The notes under the pieces are model-generated. The model was not told where the DNA came from, did no database searches, and saw only the letters and a list, made by a program, of their open reading frames with translations. The translations under genes and the position numbers were made by a program. DNA of 44,498 nt from Herbinix sp. (GTDB taxonomy: Bacteria; Bacillota; Clostridia; Lachnospirales; Lachnospiraceae), in NCBI GenBank assembly GCA_029239235.1, contig JAQZBD010000008.1, positions 1 through 44,498 on the forward strand. Reading direction: 5' to 3'. Below are positions 41,273 through 44,498 of the stretch, piece after piece. Positions within the stretch are counted from its first letter, which is position 1; each line of letters opens with the position of its first letter.

Positions 41273-42100
41273 TTAGCTAAGTGTAAGATTTGCTTCTGAT
41301 CGTATTTCGACATATCCCATAACTTCGCGATAGTTCGGTAGAGATAAGAATTGATTGAGATATGGTAATGCCAGTGGATCTCTTTCTGCGAAATAAGCAT
41401 GAGATCTTTCTCGTAACCATTCTTCTACAAAGAAACGGCGTAATTCTCCAATCAGAACATTCGGGTATGCTCTAGCATTAACTATTCTTCCATCTTCGTA
41501 TTTATGTGGATATTTAGGATAACTATCTACTGGATATCCTAAGTCTCGCAAATGTTTCGAAAATGTCTTTCCGAGCGATATATCAGGAACCAGCCCAGAA
41601 GCAACCGTATACCCCAGAGCCTCAAGTGGTCCAATTAGAGACAATGTAACTTCGTTCAACATAGAGAAATATCCATACGGCACATTTGGCATATTTACAA
41701 GATACCGCTTTAGGTGGTAAGGCAATTGTGGCTGCTGCATATTGCCTGACATCCATTCGAATACCCATTTTGTCACCAATACAGCGAATTTTGGAGAAAG
41801 CCATTGGGCAAGATGGAGAGCAACTTGAGGATGAACCCAAGTGCCTTGCAATCGCCTATCACCACCCTTTACCGTTTGCACCAATTCCGATATGGGAATT
41901 CCCATATCGAAAGATAACTCTTGCAAAAAAGCATTAGTTGTAGCTAGTCTTCCGTAATCAGCTATTAGTTTTCCTGACGATTGGCACATCGCGGTAGCAT
42001 TTATGTATCCGTCCGTTATACGCTGAGATATGACATCATTATCAGCAAGTCTGTCAACGAAACCACCTTGAGGCTGAAATTGAAGTTGTAATTCGTTCAT
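41273..42100 (-). CDS. KilA-N domain protein
   Basis: 275 aa from ATG at 42100 (AAAGGAGG upstream; an upstream in-frame ATG at 42136 lacks one). The KilA-N domain is clear: LADNDVISQRITDGYINATA, then TTNAFLQELSFDMGIPISEL and GDRRLQGTWVHPQVALHLAQ, WLSPKFAVLVTKWVFEWMSG. The C-terminal ~140 residues are a second unrecognised domain with SLGKTFSKHLRDLGYPVDSY. KilA-N proteins bind DNA and often act as antirepressors, growth inhibitors or defence-related effectors. Transcribed against the lysis operon and probably expressed in the lysogen. Confidence 0.87.
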   Translation of the reverse strand: MNELQLQFQPQGGFVDRLADNDVISQRITDGYINATAMCQSSGKLIADYGRLATTNAFLQELSFDMGIPISELVQTVKGGDRRLQGTWVHPQVALHLAQWLSPKFAVLVTKWVFEWMSGNMQQPQLPYHLKRYLVNMPNVPYGYFSMLNEVTLSLIGPLEALGYTVASGLVPDISLGKTFSKHLRDLGYPVDSYPKYPHKYEDGRIVNARAYPNVLIGELRRFFVEEWLRERSHAYFAERDPLALPYLNQFLSLPNYREVMGYVEIRSEANLTLS

Positions 42101-42134
42101 AAAATCCTCCTTTGCTATAATTGAATTATTTTCC

Positions 42135-42140
42135 ATTATA
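42135..42140 (-). promoter_or_regulatory. Candidate -10 box of the KilA-N gene
   Basis: TATAAT on the minus strand, 35 bp before the chosen start codon. No good -35 at standard distance (best TTGTAG at a 20-bp spacing). Confidence 0.4.
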
Positions 42141-42272
42141 CCATCAATAGGAACAGTATTCTACAATAAATTACATATATAACATAAATTTAACACATAA
42201 AGTAAGCCATTGTCATAAAATCTAGGCTATCCAATCAATACCCATTGTGTTGTATTACGATGGAACCTAATC

Positions 42273-42461
42273 TTAATCCTCCGGCTGGCCATTCCGCTCT
42301 ATATAGCAACAAAACAGCACAGTGGATATACCAACATAGATTTCCTCTTTGCTATATTCTATTTCATGAATCTTATACGCTGTACCATCCAACTGCACAT
42401 ACTGAGGTCTAATTTCTCCGGCGACTGAAAATGCAGCTCTAACATGTATTGGTGTATTCAT
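42273..42461 (-). CDS. Small conserved phage protein
   Basis: 62 aa from ATG at 42461 after AGGAGG. Compact beta-rich pattern: NTPIHVRAAFSVAGEIRPQY and VQLDGTAYKIHEIEYSKEEI. Typical of small accessory proteins at the ends of clostridial prophages; function unknown. A longer in-frame upstream extension (towards ~42644) lacks a convincing start. Confidence 0.68.
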   Translation of the reverse strand: MNTPIHVRAAFSVAGEIRPQYVQLDGTAYKIHEIEYSKEEIYVGISTVLFCCYIERNGQPED

Positions 42462-42672
42462 AACCAACCTCCTAATATAGAAAACCCCATGCAGCAGCAC
42501 AGGGTTCCCGTCCGTTCTTCTAATATCTATTACATCCAATAATACCAACTGTCTCTCCAAGACTCCTTTATTATAACCTGTCTGGTATATTTTGTATACT
42601 TGGCATAAAGGAGATAAATTACAATAGTTGTGTACAAAGTGCATAAAAGCCTAAATCCATGTGGATAAAGGC

Positions 42673-42963
42673 TTATTTACGTTTTCTTATTAACAATTCT
42701 TTGTATTTCAATAATTCTAATATTTCATCGGTAGTTAATCCATTTACACTAATAACATCCTCACCCAGGAGCCAAGAAACAGGCACTTCTAATGTTTCCG
42801 CTATTTTATCCAATGAGTTTATCAACATATTGGTGTCACCATTCTCCATAGCTGATAGCCGAGGTTGGCTTATATCAGCTAATTCACATAGTGCCAGTTG
42901 TTTTATATTTTTTCTTTGCCGCGCACTGCGGATCCGTTGTCCAAATTCTTTACCGTCAATCAT
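42673..42963 (-). CDS. XRE-family regulator (accessory switch, leftward)
   Basis: 96 aa. HTH_3: FGQRIRSARQRKNIKQLALC, ELADISQPRLSAMENGDTNM, then a short C-terminal extension ending in KRK. Divergent from the XRE gene at 43093; the spacer has two matching operators. It could be a second regulatory switch or a self-contained regulator of the accessory genes. Confidence 0.87.
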   Translation of the reverse strand: MIDGKEFGQRIRSARQRKNIKQLALCELADISQPRLSAMENGDTNMLINSLDKIAETLEVPVSWLLGEDVISVNGLTTDEILELLKYKELLIRKRK

Positions 42964-43025
42964 GTTTGCACCCCTTAAGAAAATGTATCATATCAAATTT
43001 GGATGAACAACACAACCGATGCATA

Positions 43026-43056
43026 TACTAATAGTAAAAATATAATACTAAAAGTA
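43026..43056 (+). promoter_or_regulatory. Two phased operators flanking a -10 box
   Basis: TACTAATAGTA (43026-43036) and TACTAAAAGTA (43046-43056) are near-identical palindromes exactly 20 bp apart (about two helical turns). TATAAT at 43041-43046 falls between them, so bound dimers could occupy one face of the DNA around the rightward promoter. -35 element is poor. Confidence 0.68.
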
Positions 43057-43092
43057 CTGATATTTTATTCTGACGAAAAAGGAGATGATGCC

Positions 43093-43317
43093 ATGATACC
43101 AATCAATTTCGCACGACCAATAAGACACCAGCTAGGGCTTACTTTAGACGATCTTGCATCCATAGCAAAGGTATCTAAATCAACTCTAGGCAGAATAGAA
43201 AGAATGGAAGTAGACCCGAAATTGTCCGATGCAATTAAAATTTCCCATGGTCTTGGATTTAAATTAGAGCATGTATTTGATATAGACTATGAATCGTTAA
43301 CTTACATGGAGAAATAG
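43093..43317 (+). CDS. Small XRE-family regulator (accessory switch, rightward)
   Basis: 74 aa from ATG at 43093 (AAAGGAG 8 nt upstream; the longer frame back to 43003 lacks a ribosome site). HTH: NFARPIRHQLGLTLDDLASI, AKVSKSTLGRIERMEVDP. Regulator of the divergent operon or of itself, given the operators directly upstream. Confidence 0.8.
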   Translation: MIPINFARPIRHQLGLTLDDLASIAKVSKSTLGRIERMEVDPKLSDAIKISHGLGFKLEHVFDIDYESLTYMEK

Positions 43318-43386
43318 GTTTAAAATGCCAGAAATGGCACAGTTGTGAAATTTGTCCTATGTCTTTTCTTTGCCATAATTGTGTTA

Positions 43387-43520
43387 TATAATTGCCTTAA
43401 TGATAGTAGTTAATCAATAACTATCCCCTACCCCCACTAATTTACAGTTAATAAGCAGACACATGGCACTTATAGGGTGCTTAAAAAGATTGCTTATTAA
43501 CTGTAAATGGTGGGGCTTTT
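43387..43520 (+). ncRNA. Probable hairpin RNA with strong intrinsic terminator
   Basis: TATAAT at 43387-43392 stands before a TAGTTA/TAACTA hairpin (~43406-43422). Then comes a very long stem: TTTACAGTTAATAAGCA (43441-43457) perfectly complements 43491-43507. CCCCAC/GTGGGG extends it outside, and the interior holds GGCAC/GTGCT. CTTTTTAC follows. No coding frame is visible across this 360-bp gap. The structure could be a small RNA gene or simply a strong terminator. The -35 is weak (TTTTCT at 17 bp). Confidence 0.5.
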
Positions 43521-43678
43521 TACTAAAAAATTACATAATATGCGCATGAAATAGATATACGAAAGATAAACACAGGTGAAGTCTGTGCAAAATACAAAAG
43601 ATGATTGAATGGGAACAAGTGTTCTGATATAATTTGCTTAAGATAACTTATAACAATGAACGTATGGGGTAAAATAGC

Positions 43679-43837
43679 ATGAACGAAAAAATAATTTATA
43701 TGGATATGCCCGAAAGTATAACGGCTATATCAATCAAGAATGATGATTCTACTTACACTATAGTAATAAACACCAAGGCTAGATTATGCGGCGCGTATGA
43801 AGAAAAAATATCCGAGTTATTACGTGAAGGTCAATAA
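43679..43837 (+). CDS. Short protein resembling the first half of the HExxH protein
   Basis: 52 aa: MNEKIIYMDMPESITAISIK, NDDSTYTIVINTKARL, then a helix. It parallels the 70-aa protein at 7465 (VVYLDMPCRVKGFVLGNDDG, THTIFINAKLNF) through the beta-hairpin part, but replaces the HELQH zinc motif with YEEKISELL. Start preceded by TATGGGG rather than a strong ribosome site. Followed by a terminator, so it is a separate unit near attR. Possibly a dominant-negative or binding-only relative (inference). Confidence 0.62.
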   Translation: MNEKIIYMDMPESITAISIKNDDSTYTIVINTKARLCGAYEEKISELLREGQ

Positions 43838-43866
43838 TGGCTAGCTAAAATTCATATTAATTACAA

Positions 43867-43905
43867 ACCCTCCTCAAATTCCAAAGGCTCAGAGGAGGGT
43901 TTTTT
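43867..43905 (+). terminator. Terminator at the right end of the prophage
   Basis: ACCCTCCTC/GAGGAGGGT stem followed by TTTTTT. It blocks phage transcription from running on into host thiW. Confidence 0.87.
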
Positions 43906-43944
43906 ATGTTATTTAATTACTATATTTATAAATATGCATATCTG

Positions 43945-43966
43945 TTTCTATGAGTATTTCTATGAT
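43945..43966. promoter_or_regulatory. Integrase arm-type site, right end
   Basis: TTTCTATGAGTATTTCTATGAT, 21/22 identical to 6222-6243, located ~100 bp inside attR; the left copy is ~50 bp inside attL. Confidence 0.68.
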
Positions 43967-44015
43967 GTTTAGTTGAATTATCATAATATCACAAAATTGC
44001 ATATGAATAAAAGTC

Positions 44016-44044
44016 TTGATTTTACAGTGCTTGCGTGATATTGT
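44016..44044 (+). promoter_or_regulatory. Possible phage-borne promoter reading into thiW
   Basis: TTGATT (44016-44021), 17-bp spacer, TATTGT (44039-44044). Lies in phage DNA between the right terminator and attR. It could replace the lost host promoter of thiW in the lysogen; both boxes match consensus only 4/6. Confidence 0.35.
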
Positions 44045-44067
44045 TCATATATGAAAATAGTGAAACT

Positions 44068-44084
44068 TACCTGATTTGGGTACA
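44068..44084. repeat. attR core (17 bp)
   Basis: Exact copy of the attL core TACCTGATTTGGGTACA. Phage DNA lies to the left, host leader of thiW to the right. Confidence 0.9.
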
Positions 44085-44097
44085 AACTAATTATTAA

Positions 44098-44139
44098 GGC
44101 CTATTCACAAAGCGAATATATTCGCTTCTGGAATAGGTC
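44098..44139 (+). promoter_or_regulatory. Leader hairpin before thiW
   Basis: CCTATTC (44100-44106)/GAATAGG (44131-44137) encloses the palindrome AGCGAATATATTCGCT (44111-44126). Long stem, no T-run. It may be the expression platform of the split riboswitch, or an unrelated leader hairpin. Confidence 0.5.
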
Positions 44140-44168
44140 ATCAAAAAGTGAAAGGCACGGGTATAATT

Positions 44169-44498
44169 ATGTCAGTAAAAAAATTATCATTAGCAGGTAT
44201 TTTAGTAGCCATTGGAGTGATATGCTCAACGTTTTACATTCCAATCGGTGTATCAAAGGTATTTCCCATACAACATTTTATTAATGTGCTTGCCGGAATA
44301 CTTCTTGGACCAGTGTATGCAGTTGGTATGGCGTTTGTTACCTCCTTCCTGCGTAACCTTCTGGGTACAGGAAGCTTACTTGCGTTTCCGGGGAGCATGT
44401 GCGGGGCTTTGCTCTGCGGCTTGTTATATCGATATACCCATAAAGTCGGCTTTGCATTTTTCGGTGAGGTAATTGGCACGGGTATCCTTGGTGCGATG
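44169..44498 (+). CDS. thiW: ThiW-like membrane protein (3' end outside window)
   Basis: First 110 residues visible. Start VKKLSLAGILVAIGVICSTF and FPIQHFINVLAGILLGPVYA fit ThiW, the membrane substrate-binding (S) component proposed for thiazole uptake with an ECF-type energising module. The gene is usually under a TPP riboswitch. ATG at 44169 has only a weak AAAGG 14 nt upstream. It now stands 85 bp after attR, cut off from its promoter at 6063. Confidence 0.9.
   Translation, partial: MSVKKLSLAGILVAIGVICSTFYIPIGVSKVFPIQHFINVLAGILLGPVYAVGMAFVTSFLRNLLGTGSLLAFPGSMCGALLCGLLYRYTHKVGFAFFGEVIGTGILGAM

Larger units (their letters stand above)
6156..44084. mobile_element. Complete-looking temperate siphovirus prophage (~37.9 kb)
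   Basis: Bounded by the 17-bp direct repeat. It carries integrase, repressor switch, recombination and replication genes, and the small/large terminase. HK97-type head genes, a long-tail module with tape measure, and holin plus endolysin follow. The order is that of a lambda-like siphovirus with an HK97-type head. No core gene shows an obvious frameshift or truncation, so the element may still be inducible (inference). Accessory genes sit next to attR, as usual for lysogenic-conversion cargo. Confidence 0.95.

Noticed and set aside
42142-42162. LexA-like sequence upstream of the KilA-N gene
   Set aside because: Half-sites are separated by three instead of four bases and one half-site deviates; not a proper SOS box.
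1-44498. CRISPR array
   Set aside because: No regularly spaced identical repeats of 24-40 bp were seen; the repeats found are att cores, arm sites, operators and the tape-measure triplication.
1-44498. Insertion sequence or transposase
   Set aside because: No transposase domain or IS-type ends with target duplications were found apart from the prophage itself.

Overview
The window is low-GC Firmicute DNA, most likely from a Lachnospiraceae / Clostridium phytofermentans-like anaerobe. The organism call is an inference from gene families and base composition. Two short pieces of host chromosome flank one apparently complete prophage. On the left (1-6155) lies a glycan-use locus: the end of a CUT1 sugar ABC permease, a GH112 galactoside phosphorylase and a large GH2-like glycoside hydrolase. 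After it comes a good promoter and the 5' half of a TPP (thiamin pyrophosphate) riboswitch. On the right (44085-44498) is the start of thiW, the gene this promoter and riboswitch would be expected to serve.

The prophage occupies about 6156-44084 (37.9 kb), bounded by a perfect 17-bp direct repeat that lies inside the conserved riboswitch sequence. The element has therefore split the thiW leader: promoter and 5' aptamer at one end, coding region 38 kb away at the other. Matching 22-bp integrase arm-type sites (21/22 identical) sit just inside both ends.

Phage layout from left to right: integrase, a short HExxH protein and a CI-like repressor on the minus strand; a divergent switch region with two 7-4-7 operators; then a long plus-strand operon. 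Its early part holds a Cro-like protein, an HTH/Xis-like protein, a Rha-type antirepressor, DUF1351, an ERF single-strand-annealing protein, a nucleotidyltransferase-fold protein, an HNHc nuclease, a DUF1064 nuclease and a DnaD-like replication protein. It continues with two methyltransferases (one a circularly permuted cytosine-C5 enzyme), YopX and several small proteins, and a DUF1492 late regulator. An isolated self-regulated HTH gene and a 650-bp structured non-coding tract follow (a tRNA with CAU anticodon and a tRNA-like pseudoknotted RNA). Then come packaging and head genes (HNH, TerS, TerL, HK97-type portal, protease and capsid), connectors, and tail genes including a -1 frameshifted tail chaperone and a tape measure. 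A tail-tip protein with five HxH repeats and an SGNH-bearing tail protein complete the tail module. A membrane-anchored SGNH esterase with its own promoter and terminators looks like a lysogeny-expressed 'moron'. Holin and an M15 endolysin finish the lytic genes.

The right-hand accessory segment (41273-43905) is mostly on the minus strand or in short independent units: a KilA-N protein, a 62-aa protein, two divergent XRE regulators around two operators spaced 20 bp, a probable hairpin RNA, and a small protein resembling the first half of the HExxH protein at the opposite end. The architecture is that of a temperate siphovirus with an HK97-type head. All core modules look intact.
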